64,000 bases of DNA from Amarolinea aalborgensis (lineage in GTDB: Bacteria > Chloroflexota > Anaerolineae > SSC4 > Amarolineaceae): positions 186,001 through 250,000 of the forward strand of contig NZ_UETR01000002.1 of NCBI RefSeq assembly GCF_900491745.1, written 5' to 3'. This document shows positions 8,927 through 16,523 of the stretch, piece after piece. Position numbers and translations under genes: made by a program. Every line of letters begins with the position of its first letter. The first letter of the stretch is position 1. Below the pieces are notes generated by a model. That model had not been told where the DNA came from and ran no database searches. It was given only the letters and a program-made list of their open reading frames with translations.

Positions 8927-8956
8927 TTAGACATCTATCTGCACGCGTGGTATACT
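8927..8956 (+). promoter_or_regulatory. Promoter of the lutBC-tatBC operon, predicted leaderless
   Basis: TTAGAC (8927-8932) and TATACT (8951-8956) are 18 bp apart. The lutB ATG begins 7 bases after the -10 box, at or within a base or two of the expected transcription start. There is no Shine-Dalgarno sequence before it. Confidence 0.55.
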
Positions 8957-8963
8957 CTGCGCC

Positions 8964-10373
8964 ATGCCACGATTACCGACCTCTTTCGCAGCGCGCAGCC
9001 GTCACGCCATGGGGCTGTCCAACCAACGTGGGGCGCTCCTTCACACGACCGCCGTGCTGGCGGCGCAGCGCCGCGCTGCCGTTGCAGCTCAACCTGATTG
9101 GGCTGAGTTGACCGCACGGTGTACGGCCTTGCGCAGGCACACGATCGCGCACCTGGGCGTCTACCTCGAGCAGCTCGAGCGCGCCATCCAGGCTCGCGGC
9201 GGCCAGGTGATTTGGGCGCGCAACAGCGGCGAGGCGTGCCAGGCGATCATCGCGCTTGCGCAGCGTGCAGGCGTGACCCAGGTCGTGCAGACACGTTCGG
9301 TTTTGCCGCTGGAGATTGGTCTGACGGCCGCGCTGCAGGGCGCTGGCTTGACGACGTTTCTGCTCAACCAGGGCGAGTTTCTGGCGGAGCTCTCTGGACA
9401 GCGGCCCGCGCACCCCAACGCCGGCGTTGCGAACCTGCGCATTGACGACATCGTGCGTACCTTACATGCCAGGCTAGACATGCCGGTCTTCCTCAATGCG
9501 GACGCGGCCAACCGCATCATCCGTGGGCGCACGCGCCAGGCCGTCTTGCAAAGCGCTCTGGCGGTGATGGGGATTGACTTCGCCGTGGCGGAGACCGGCG
9601 CCCTGGCGCTGTTCAATGACCAGGGTGATGTGCGCCTGGCCTCCGCCCTGGCGCCGCTGCAAGTCGGCATCATGGGGCTGGAGCAGATCGCGCCAACGTT
9701 CGACGATCTGTGGCTGCTGTCTGGGGTCCAGACGCGCAGCGCCAGCGGCCGGTCAGCGCCAACCTACGTTGAGCTCTTGAGCGGCGCGCCGACCGCCGAC
9801 CGGGAATTCCACTTAATCCTGCTGGACAACGGCCGCTCTGCGATGCTTGCCCAGCCTGAGGCCGACCTGTTGACGTGTATTCAATGCGGCGCGTGCGTGG
9901 ACGTGTGTCCGGTTGCGCGGCGCGTGGGCAGTCAGCCGTATGCGTGGAGTTACCCTGGTCCTGTGGGCGCGGTGATGGGGCCGCTGCACCTGTCATCCCA
10001 ATTTGCCGACGCCGCCGAGGCCAGCACCTTGTGCGGCGCGTGTCGCACCGTCTGTCCGGTGGGCATTGACCTGCCGCGGCACTTACTGCGGGCGCGCGCG
10101 CGACGGCCTGGTTCACGCGTGCGCCCTAGCGGTTGGGTCAGTCGAACACTGCTCTCGTCACACCAGGCGCCAGGCGCGCGCCTTCTGATGTTGAGCGCCG
10201 TCAATCGCCTGGGGCGCCTTCTCGTGCGCGGCGGGCGCTCGCGACGCTGGTTGGCGCCGTGGCTGTGGCGCTGGACCGCGGCTCGCCATCTGCCGCCGCC
10301 GGCGGCGGAGACCTTTCGTGCACGCTGGGCGCGGCAGCATTCCCCAGAAAGCGGCGGGGCGGCGCATGCCTGA
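8964..10373 (+). CDS. lutB: LutB-like iron-sulfur protein (LUD domain plus 8Fe ferredoxin domain)
   Basis: A 469-aa protein. Residues about 60-300 form a LUD domain (VTQVVQTRSVLPLEIGL, VAETGALAL, IMGLEQIAPTFDDL). Two 4Fe-4S motifs follow: CIQCGACVDVCPVARRVG near 305 and LCGACRTVCPVGIDLP near 355. The C-terminal 100 residues are Arg-rich. LutB works in the LutABC L-lactate oxidation complex, passing electrons from lactate to the chain. Here lutC follows with an 8-base overlap but lutA is absent. The start ATG 8964 is fixed by the promoter directly upstream; there is no ribosome site, as expected for a leaderless message. Confidence 0.88.
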   Translation: MPRLPTSFAARSRHAMGLSNQRGALLHTTAVLAAQRRAAVAAQPDWAELTARCTALRRHTIAHLGVYLEQLERAIQARGGQVIWARNSGEACQAIIALAQRAGVTQVVQTRSVLPLEIGLTAALQGAGLTTFLLNQGEFLAELSGQRPAHPNAGVANLRIDDIVRTLHARLDMPVFLNADAANRIIRGRTRQAVLQSALAVMGIDFAVAETGALALFNDQGDVRLASALAPLQVGIMGLEQIAPTFDDLWLLSGVQTRSASGRSAPTYVELLSGAPTADREFHLILLDNGRSAMLAQPEADLLTCIQCGACVDVCPVARRVGSQPYAWSYPGPVGAVMGPLHLSSQFADAAEASTLCGACRTVCPVGIDLPRHLLRARARRPGSRVRPSGWVSRTLLSSHQAPGARLLMLSAVNRLGRLLVRGGRSRRWLAPWLWRWTAARHLPPPAAETFRARWARQHSPESGGAAHA

Positions 10374-11061
10374 TGATGCCCGCGGCGCCATTCTGGCCGC
10401 GCTGAACCAGGTTGCCGGCGCGCCCGTCGGGCCTGCGGACTGGCGGCGTCCCCAGGAAACCAGCGCGCCTGACCAGACCGTGTTGGCTGCGCGCTTCACC
10501 GCCGCAGCCACTGAACGAGGCGTCACCGTGACTCGTGAAGTCGGTCCCGGCGCAGCGCGCCTCTCCATTCTGTCCTTCCTGCGTCGCGCGGATGTGCGCC
10601 AGGTGCTGGTGTGGGAACAGGACGAGCTGCCGGTGCCTGGCCTCTTGGACGCGCTGCATATGCTCGACATTCAAACCACAACGCCGTCAGCCGCAGCGCT
10701 TCGCAGCGGCGCATTGGTCAGCGACGGCAAAATGGCTGCCGTGGGAATGTCCCCTGGGCTGGCAGGACTCGCCGACCAGGGCAGCATTGTGATTCGTTAC
10801 CCATCCGCCGCGGCCATGCTCGCCGCCACGTGGCCCACGACTCATCTGGTCTTGCTGCCGGCGGCTCAGATTGCGCCTTCGTTCGAGTCGTGGTTGGCCG
10901 CGGCGCGCCAACAAGGGCAGCTGGCTGGCTGGATGCAGCACGACATGACGATCATCAGCGGACCGAGCCTGACGATGGACATCGAACAGATGCCAGTCCG
11001 AGGTGCAAGCGGGCCGGCTCATCTGCACATTTTCCTGATTGAAGATGACATCAAACTATGA
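10366..11061 (+). CDS. lutC: LutC-like LUD domain protein
   Basis: A 231-aa protein consisting mainly of one LUD domain. The recognisable parts are VLVWEQDELPVPGLLDAL, AVGMSPGLAGLADQGSIVI, LLPAAQIAPSFESW and IISGPSLTMDIEQMPVRG, the usual C-terminal end of LutC with the GPS-DIE segment. LutC is the partner of LutB in lactate utilisation. ATG 10366 is chosen since it overlaps the lutB stop by 8 bases; the longer frame lies within lutB. Its own stop overlaps the tatB ATG as ATGA, so lutB, lutC, tatB and tatC are translationally chained. Confidence 0.87.
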   Translation: MPDDARGAILAALNQVAGAPVGPADWRRPQETSAPDQTVLAARFTAAATERGVTVTREVGPGAARLSILSFLRRADVRQVLVWEQDELPVPGLLDALHMLDIQTTTPSAAALRSGALVSDGKMAAVGMSPGLAGLADQGSIVIRYPSAAAMLAATWPTTHLVLLPAAQIAPSFESWLAAARQQGQLAGWMQHDMTIISGPSLTMDIEQMPVRGASGPAHLHIFLIEDDIKL

Positions 11062-11402
11062 ACCTGTTTGGAATTGGCCCATTTGAAGTGGTTCTGATCG
11101 TGATCCTGGCCTTGATCTTTTTGGGGCCAGAGGAACTGCCTAAAGCGGCGCGCATGTTAGGCAAAGTTTTCTATCAGATTCAGCACATGACCGAGCCGTA
11201 TGTCGAGGAGTTCACACGCGCAATGCAGCAGCCCCTTGATGAGGCCCGGCCGACCCTGGCGCAGCCGTTGAGCGGAGAGGCCGAGCATGTGCAGGACAAC
11301 ACGGGTCTGCGGCCGCCAGACGCCGGCTCTGAATCCACCAATGCTGCGCCCGCAGCGCCGGCGACAAACACGGGTATCATCACTGATGTCCAGCCCGAAT
11401 AA
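11058..11402 (+). CDS. tatB: Twin-arginine translocase subunit TatB
   Basis: A 114-aa TatA/B-family protein. It begins MNLFGIGPFEVVLIVILALIF, a TatB-like N-terminus with the conserved FGIG and Pro-Glu pair, then the hinge LGPEELPKAARMLGKV, an amphipathic helix, and a disordered Pro/Ala tail. TatB and TatC form the receptor for twin-arginine signal peptides. It overlaps lutC by 4 bases and tatC by 17. Its place ahead of tatC favours TatB over a second TatA, though the two are hard to separate by sequence. Confidence 0.88.
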   Translation: MNLFGIGPFEVVLIVILALIFLGPEELPKAARMLGKVFYQIQHMTEPYVEEFTRAMQQPLDEARPTLAQPLSGEAEHVQDNTGLRPPDAGSESTNAAPAAPATNTGIITDVQPE

Positions 11403-12123
11403 ACGAGAATCGGTCATGCCCATTGTGGGGCACTTGCGGGAATTGCGCGATCGGTTGATCAAGATCGTGGTCAGCCTGGTTGTAGGCACGGCGCTGGGCA
11501 CGGTGTTTGCGCGGCGATTCCTGGAGATCCTGATTTCGCCGATGGGCGTCGCGCGACCGCAGGCGCTGCGCCCGGCCGAAAACATCATTGTCTATTTCAA
11601 GGTTGCGCTTGTCCTCGGCCTGGTGTTCGCCATGCCGGTTATCGTCTATCAGATTGTGGCTTTCGTCGTGCCTGGTCTAGAACCCGGTGAAAAGCGCGCG
11701 TTGACCATCGTCATTCCCGGCGCGACCTTGCTGTTCGCCATCGGCGTCGCGTTTTCTGCCTTCGTCATGCTTCCGTTTTCGCTGGATTACCTGGGCCGTT
11801 TTCTGAGCGATTTGATTCAGCCGCAGTATTCGATTGACTACTACATCTCGTTTGTTGCCAATTTCATCGTCTGGATCGGCCTCAGCTTCGAGACGCCGCT
11901 CATCATCGCCTTTTTTGCGCGCCTGGGCGTGGTCAGCCCCACGCAGTTGCGCCGCGGCCGGCGCTACGCGATTGTCATCTTAGCCGTCGTCGCCGCGGTC
12001 ATCACACCCACGCCGGATCCGTTCAACATGACCCTGGTGATGCTGCCGCTCTACGCATTGTACGAATTCGGGATCATCCTCGCGCGCTTTTTCTATCGCC
12101 CTCGAACCACGTATTCAGGATAA
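11386..12123 (+). CDS. tatC: Sec-independent translocase TatC
   Basis: A 245-aa membrane protein with six predicted helices. The N-terminal MPIVGHLRELRDRL carries the TatC signature HLxELRxR, and the central FxxPGLxxxEKR pattern appears as FVVPGLEPGEKR. TatC binds the RR signal peptide. ATG 11386 overlaps tatB by 17 bases; a later ATG at the MPIVGHL position is a possible alternative. The last 50 bases overlap the hydrogenase protease gene on the opposite strand. The nearest possible clients in the window are hydrogenase genes, but the Hox small subunit has no Tat signal. Confidence 0.93.
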   Translation: MSSPNKRESVMPIVGHLRELRDRLIKIVVSLVVGTALGTVFARRFLEILISPMGVARPQALRPAENIIVYFKVALVLGLVFAMPVIVYQIVAFVVPGLEPGEKRALTIVIPGATLLFAIGVAFSAFVMLPFSLDYLGRFLSDLIQPQYSIDYYISFVANFIVWIGLSFETPLIIAFFARLGVVSPTQLRRGRRYAIVILAVVAAVITPTPDPFNMTLVMLPLYALYEFGIILARFFYRPRTTYSG

Positions 12124-12574
12124 CAGAAAGCATGGTCGTTACCACGGGCAGCGCAGCGGCAACCTGGGGGGTCAGACCCTCGCCGTACTCAAAGCAGGCG
12201 CCGTTTACGGTCATGACCAGCGCCTCAGTTGGGTTGGCGTGATACAGGGCATGAGCACAGGCCAAGAGTGCAGCGGGCGTCAGGTGATGGGCAAAGGCAG
12301 GCGCCGACTCCGGGTCACGCAGCGCAGGTTGGCAGATCACTTGGCCGGGTGAATCGCCGTCACAGGCATCAATGAAAATGACCCGTGACGTGCGGCTGAT
12401 CGGTTCAGCCAGCTCGGGCGTCAACTGGTGGCAAGCAACGACCTGAACACCGGGGATGTCCAGGTCGCTTGCCAGTTGCTGCGCCGCCGCCAGGCCGATA
12501 CCATCATCGCGCCGCAGCGGGTTTCCGTAACCGATAATCAGCGCCGAAAGCCTCTCAGTCACGCCGCCGCTCAT
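12074..12574 (-). CDS. [NiFe]-hydrogenase maturation protease (HycI/HoxW family)
   Basis: A 166-aa endopeptidase expected to trim the C-terminal tail of HoxH after nickel insertion. LIIGYGNPLRRDDGIGLAAA holds the nickel-binding acid (Asp of RDDG). VIFIDACDG carries the second conserved acid region, and FAHHLTPAALLA the conserved His region. It overlaps the hoxH stop by 20 bases (ATG 12574); a GTG at 12562 is an alternative start. Its 3' end overlaps tatC by 50 bases in convergent orientation. It lies last in the hoxU-Y-H group, as expected for the dedicated protease. Confidence 0.9.
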   Translation of the reverse strand: MSGGVTERLSALIIGYGNPLRRDDGIGLAAAQQLASDLDIPGVQVVACHQLTPELAEPISRTSRVIFIDACDGDSPGQVICQPALRDPESAPAFAHHLTPAALLACAHALYHANPTEALVMTVNGACFEYGEGLTPQVAAALPVVTTMLSVILNTWFEGDRKSARG

Positions 12575-13979
12575 CCACGAGCGCACCGTCGGGGCCGAGC
12601 AGTTGAACATGCAGCGCCATGTGATCGAGCGCATGCGTCGAACAACTCAGGCACGGATCATAGGCTCGAATCACGGCTTCAACCCGATTGAGCATCCCCT
12701 CAGTCAGTTTTTGCCCCTGAACGAAACGCTGCGCGACTTGCAAGACCCCACGATTCATGGCCAGGTTGTTGTGGCCGGTTGCGATGATCAGATTCGCCCA
12801 GGTCAACAGGCCGTCGTCATCAATCCGGTAGTGATGAATCAACGTGCCGCGCGGCGCTTCGGAGACCCCAACGCCCTCGTGCGCGTTGGGCCCGCCGCTT
12901 GCGCGCACGTGGGGGCTAAGAATGTCTGGCTCGTTGAGCAGCTGCTCGATGCGTTCCAGGCTGTAGAGAATCTCGATCAGGCGCGCGTAATGGTAATGGA
13001 ACGAGCTCCTCACCGGCCCGTTTTGCAGCTTGCGGAACTCTGCCAGCTCGCGGTCTGCACGCGGGGTGCCACAGCGATCGGCCAGGTTGAGGCGGGCTAA
13101 CGGACCGACGCGATAAATGCCGGCGGGATAGCCCAAGGGCCGGTAGAACGGCGATTTCAGGTATGAGAACGGCTCGACTGCTTCGGCGATAAAGTCCTGG
13201 TAATCCGCCGGATTGACCATGTCGGCGATGCGTTGGCCGTTGGCATCCATGAACCGCAGCTTGCCATCATACTGCTCAAGCGTCCCATCGTCGCTCACCA
13301 GTCCCATGAACAGGGTGGGGAAGTTGGCAAAGACTGCTACTTCGTCGCTAAACCGTTCGAACGTGGGCTTGAACCAGGCCAGTGACCGCTCTGCGATTTC
13401 GATCATCTCCGGAAGGCCGGCCAAAATACGCTCGCGCGTTTCCGGCGCCAGGGGCGCATTGACGCCGCCGGGGACAACCCAGGCCGGGTGAATCCGTTTG
13501 CCGGCCAGCCACTCGATGATCTGCTGACCGAATTGACGCAGGCGGATGCCGTCGCGCCCCATGCCCGGGTTGACCTGCAGGAGGCCGACGATGTTGCGCA
13601 CGGCTGGATCAGCATCCATACCCAGGACAAAATCGGGCGCGGAGAGGTGAAAAAAGCTGAGTGCGTGCGACTGCATATGCTGCGCCAGGTTGAGGATGCG
13701 ACGCAAGGCCGCGGCCGTCGCCGGAATGCGCACGGCCATCAGCGCATCACAAGCCTTCGCCGAAGCCAGGAGGTGACTGATCGGGCAGATGCCGCAGATG
13801 CGCGCCATCAGACTAGGCATTTCATAGAAGGGGCGTCCCTCGCAGAACTTTTCGAACCCGCGCATCTGGGTCACATGAAACTGCGCGTCCTGCACATTCC
13901 CCTGGTCATCGAGCTGAATCGTAATCTTGGAATGGCCCTCGATGCGCGTGACGGGGTCAATCATGATTTGTCTTGGCAT
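12555..13979 (-). CDS. hoxH: [NiFe]-hydrogenase large subunit, bidirectional Hox type
   Basis: The 474-aa catalytic subunit with the Ni-Fe site. The first cysteine pair is RICGICPISHLLA near residue 61 and the second is DPCLSCSTHALDHM near 441. The His of the latter marks the expected cleavage site, leaving a tail of about 25 residues for the protease encoded next. The N-terminal IDPVTRIEGH is standard. The motif forms fit group 3 (NAD(P)-linked) enzymes rather than membrane uptake hydrogenases. It follows hoxY with a 28-base gap and precedes the protease gene. Confidence 0.95.
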   Translation of the reverse strand: MPRQIMIDPVTRIEGHSKITIQLDDQGNVQDAQFHVTQMRGFEKFCEGRPFYEMPSLMARICGICPISHLLASAKACDALMAVRIPATAAALRRILNLAQHMQSHALSFFHLSAPDFVLGMDADPAVRNIVGLLQVNPGMGRDGIRLRQFGQQIIEWLAGKRIHPAWVVPGGVNAPLAPETRERILAGLPEMIEIAERSLAWFKPTFERFSDEVAVFANFPTLFMGLVSDDGTLEQYDGKLRFMDANGQRIADMVNPADYQDFIAEAVEPFSYLKSPFYRPLGYPAGIYRVGPLARLNLADRCGTPRADRELAEFRKLQNGPVRSSFHYHYARLIEILYSLERIEQLLNEPDILSPHVRASGGPNAHEGVGVSEAPRGTLIHHYRIDDDGLLTWANLIIATGHNNLAMNRGVLQVAQRFVQGQKLTEGMLNRVEAVIRAYDPCLSCSTHALDHMALHVQLLGPDGALVDERRRD

Positions 13980-14007
13980 AAATGATCTCCTCAGAACTTG
14001 CGCACCC

Positions 14008-14541
14008 TCAGGCTCCGAACCTGGTCAGCGCGGACACGTCTGGCGTGCGGCCTTGCAATAACTCGGTCAGCACGGTGAAAATGGTGTCGGCAGACGGCGG
14101 ACACCCAGGAATGAACACATCCACGGCGACCACGTGATGGATCGGAATGACCTTGGGCAGCAGCCGCGGGATCACCTGGTCTGGGATGAGCGGCCGATAA
14201 CCGACGTTCTCGATGTAAGCCCGACGTAGAACCGCATCGGGTCCCCAGGCGTTGCGCATCGAGGGCACGTTGGATGTCACGGCGCAGTCGCCCAGCGAGA
14301 TCAGGGTTGTGGTATGAGCGCGGATGTGCTTGATCTTCTCCAGGTCTTCCTCGCTGCTGACGGCGCCTTCCACGAGGGCGATATCAACATGGTCTGGGAA
14401 GACCTTCGTGTCAACGAGTGGACTGTAGACGATGTCCACCAGCTGCACCAGGGCGATCAAGCGTTCATCTATGTCCAGGAACGACATATGACAGCCCGAG
14501 CAGCCGTCGAGCCAGACAGTCGCGAAGGAAGGCTTGGTCAT
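14008..14541 (-). CDS. hoxY: [NiFe]-hydrogenase small subunit, Hox type
   Basis: A 177-aa electron-transfer subunit. WLDGCSGCHMSFLDIDE supplies the first proximal-cluster cysteines, GDCAVTSNVPSMRN the next and FIPGCPPSADTI the last, consistent with a single proximal 4Fe-4S cluster. It lacks a twin-arginine leader and the long C-terminal cluster domain of uptake-type small subunits, so it is cytoplasmic. ATG 14541 overlaps the hoxU stop as ATGA; the longer frame reaches back into hoxU. Confidence 0.94.
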   Translation of the reverse strand: MTKPSFATVWLDGCSGCHMSFLDIDERLIALVQLVDIVYSPLVDTKVFPDHVDIALVEGAVSSEEDLEKIKHIRAHTTTLISLGDCAVTSNVPSMRNAWGPDAVLRRAYIENVGYRPLIPDQVIPRLLPKVIPIHHVVAVDVFIPGCPPSADTIFTVLTELLQGRTPDVSALTRFGA

Positions 14542-15281
14542 GATTGGCTCCGCTGGCGCTTCTGCACCAATTCTGAAATGAGGTCTGGGCGCTTGGTCAT
14601 CTCTGCAACTGACTTCCCCTTTTCGAACAGCGCGCCGGTTGGGCAGACCTGGACGCACTTGCCGCAACTGGTGCAGGTAAGCGATTCACCCCACGGCCCG
14701 GCCAGGTCGGCGATCAGCAGCGTTGAGCTTCCCCGATCCCGAAGTCCCCAGGTGCTGGCGCCTTCGACCTCTGAACAAACACGGATGCAGCGCGTGCACA
14801 GGATGCAGCGATTGTGATCGAGGCCAAAGCGGGGATGAGAGTAATCAACGGGTAAAGGCGGGCAGGCATACACATAGGTGACATGGTCCATGCCGCAGCT
14901 TTGGGCCACGGCTTGTAGTTCGCAGTGACCGTTGGCCACGCACACCGCGCAGATGTGGTTGCGCTCAGAAAACAACAATTCCAAAACCATCTTGCGATAC
15001 GCCGCCAGGGTGGGCGAGTGGGTCGTAATTTCCATGCCAGGTGTGACAGGGGTGACGCAGGCCGGAATGAGCTTATTCGAGCCTACCGTTTCTACCATAC
15101 ATAACCGGCAGGCGCCCACATCGCTCAGTCCCTCCAGGTGACATAAAGTTGGGATGGATATGCCATTGGACCGAGCGACAGTCAGGATGGATTCTCCAGC
15201 CCGCGCATGCGCCGGTTGCCCGTTGATCACAACGCCCGGGATGGTGCGCCCGGCGCCTGGATCGCTTGAGTTTGACGACAT
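14538..15281 (-). CDS. hoxU: Hydrogenase diaphorase subunit HoxU
   Basis: A 247-aa NuoG-N-terminal-like iron-sulfur protein that wires the hydrogenase to an NAD(P)H diaphorase. In order: a 2Fe-2S domain (CHLEGLSDVGACRLCMVE), the His-ligated cluster motif NHICAVCVANGHCELQ, then two 4Fe-4S motifs CILCTRCIRVCSEVEG and CTSCGKCVQVCPTGAL. ATG 15281 is preferred because GAGGAG lies 8 bases upstream. Its usual partners HoxF (the NAD/FMN subunit) and HoxE are not present here. It is the first gene of a hoxU-Y-H-protease unit with its own promoter region. Confidence 0.92.
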   Translation of the reverse strand: MSSNSSDPGAGRTIPGVVINGQPAHARAGESILTVARSNGISIPTLCHLEGLSDVGACRLCMVETVGSNKLIPACVTPVTPGMEITTHSPTLAAYRKMVLELLFSERNHICAVCVANGHCELQAVAQSCGMDHVTYVYACPPLPVDYSHPRFGLDHNRCILCTRCIRVCSEVEGASTWGLRDRGSSTLLIADLAGPWGESLTCTSCGKCVQVCPTGALFEKGKSVAEMTKRPDLISELVQKRQRSQS

Positions 15282-15336
15282 GGTGAAACTCCTCATCCAG
15301 TAAGAATACTGTCTTCTTGCTGTAACGATGCTAGAT

Positions 15337-15362
15337 GTGTGAAATACTTCACTGGGATTGTA
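15337..15362 (-). promoter_or_regulatory. hoxU promoter with Rex-like operator
   Basis: On the minus strand a TACAAT -10 box lies at 15362-15357, with no good -35 box. Immediately downstream, over the predicted start site, is a dyad GTGAA-N4-TTCAC (15339-15352). Extended to 14 positions it matches the known Rex consensus TTGTGAA-N4-TTCACAA at 11. Rex senses the NADH/NAD+ ratio. No rex gene is in the window, so the link is inference. Confidence 0.45.
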
Positions 15363-15458
15363 GCGGAATCACCCGTTGTCGCATATGAGATAAAACAGGT
15401 CGCGGCATGAATCCTGCATGTCAAAGAGGATTGATGGAGGTTGCGGACGAGGATTTTG

Positions 15459-16523
15459 CTAACAGATCCGTGGCAGTTGTTCGCCTGTGAGCATGTCCAC
15501 GATGCGTTGCCCGCCAATGCGGGTGCGTAAGACGACGCGACCCGGATGGTCGGCCACGACTTCGCCGATCAAGGCCGCTTCGCGTCCCAATGGATGCGCC
15601 TGCAGCGCGGCCAGGACTGCCTCGGCCGCCTGACGCGCCACGATGACCAGGCATTTGCCCTCGTTTGCAACGTAGAGCGGATCCAGGCCCAGGATTTCGC
15701 ACGCGCCGCGCACATCATCCCACACCGGAATCTTCGCTTCGTCCAGGCGAAGACCCAGGTTGGCCGCCTGGGCGATCTCATTGAGCGTGCTGGCGACGCC
15801 GCCGCGGGTCGGATCGCGCAAGACGTGCACGTGTTCACCGCCGACCGCCAGGGCCTGCGCAACCAGCTCGTGCAGCGGGGCTGAGTCGCTGGCCAGGGTG
15901 GTTTCAAACATGAGGCCTTCGCGCACCGACATGATCGCAATGCCATGCACGGCAATCGCGCCGCTGACCAGGATCAGGTCTCCTGGCTGCGCCCGCGTGG
16001 GCGCGACATGAATGCCGGCCGGAATCAATCCAATGCCGGTCGTGTTGATGTAGATGCCATCGCCCTTGCCGCGATCAACGACCTTCGTATCCCCGGTCAC
16101 GATCGGAACGCCCACGTTTGATGCCGCGTGCTGCATGGATTGCACGTAGCGCCATAACTCTTCCATCGGCAGCCCTTCTTCGAGGATGAAGCCAGCCGCC
16201 AGGGCCAGGGGCTGCGCGCCGCACATAGCCAGGTCGTTAACCGTGCCATGCACCGCCAGCGAACCGATATCGCCGCCCGGAAAGACGCGCGGGCTGATCA
16301 CGAAGGAATCGGTGGAGAAGGCCACGCGCGCGCCGTTGATCGGCAGCAGGGCGCCGTCGTGCAGCGTTTCGAGCGTCGTGTTGGCGAACGCGGGCACGAA
16401 CATCCGCTCGATGAGCATTTGTGTCAGGCGCCCGCCGCCGCCATGCGCCAGCAGGATATGTGGGTAGTCGCTGATTGGGATCGGGCATTGCGGCCCGGCC
16501 ATGAAGTTGATGGGTTTGTTCAT
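15459..16523 (-). CDS. hypE: Hydrogenase expression/formation protein HypE
   Basis: A 354-aa PurM/ThiL-like ATPase that dehydrates the carbamoyl group on its C-terminal cysteine to cyanide for the Fe(CN)2CO cluster. The protein ends in PRIC, the essential C-terminal motif. ILLAHGGGG near the start and the VVDRGKGDGIYINTTGIG and LRDPTRGGV segments are characteristic. ATG 16523 overlaps the hypD stop as ATGA; the longer frame is inside hypD. It works with HypF and transfers the ligand to the HypC-HypD complex encoded next to it. Confidence 0.95.
   Translation of the reverse strand: MNKPINFMAGPQCPIPISDYPHILLAHGGGGRLTQMLIERMFVPAFANTTLETLHDGALLPINGARVAFSTDSFVISPRVFPGGDIGSLAVHGTVNDLAMCGAQPLALAAGFILEEGLPMEELWRYVQSMQHAASNVGVPIVTGDTKVVDRGKGDGIYINTTGIGLIPAGIHVAPTRAQPGDLILVSGAIAVHGIAIMSVREGLMFETTLASDSAPLHELVAQALAVGGEHVHVLRDPTRGGVASTLNEIAQAANLGLRLDEAKIPVWDDVRGACEILGLDPLYVANEGKCLVIVARQAAEAVLAALQAHPLGREAALIGEVVADHPGRVVLRTRIGGQRIVDMLTGEQLPRIC

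Noticed and set aside
12555..15281. Membrane-bound uptake hydrogenase or F420-reducing hydrogenase
   Set aside because: The small subunit has no Tat leader and a HoxU-type diaphorase subunit is present, which fits the soluble Hox type.
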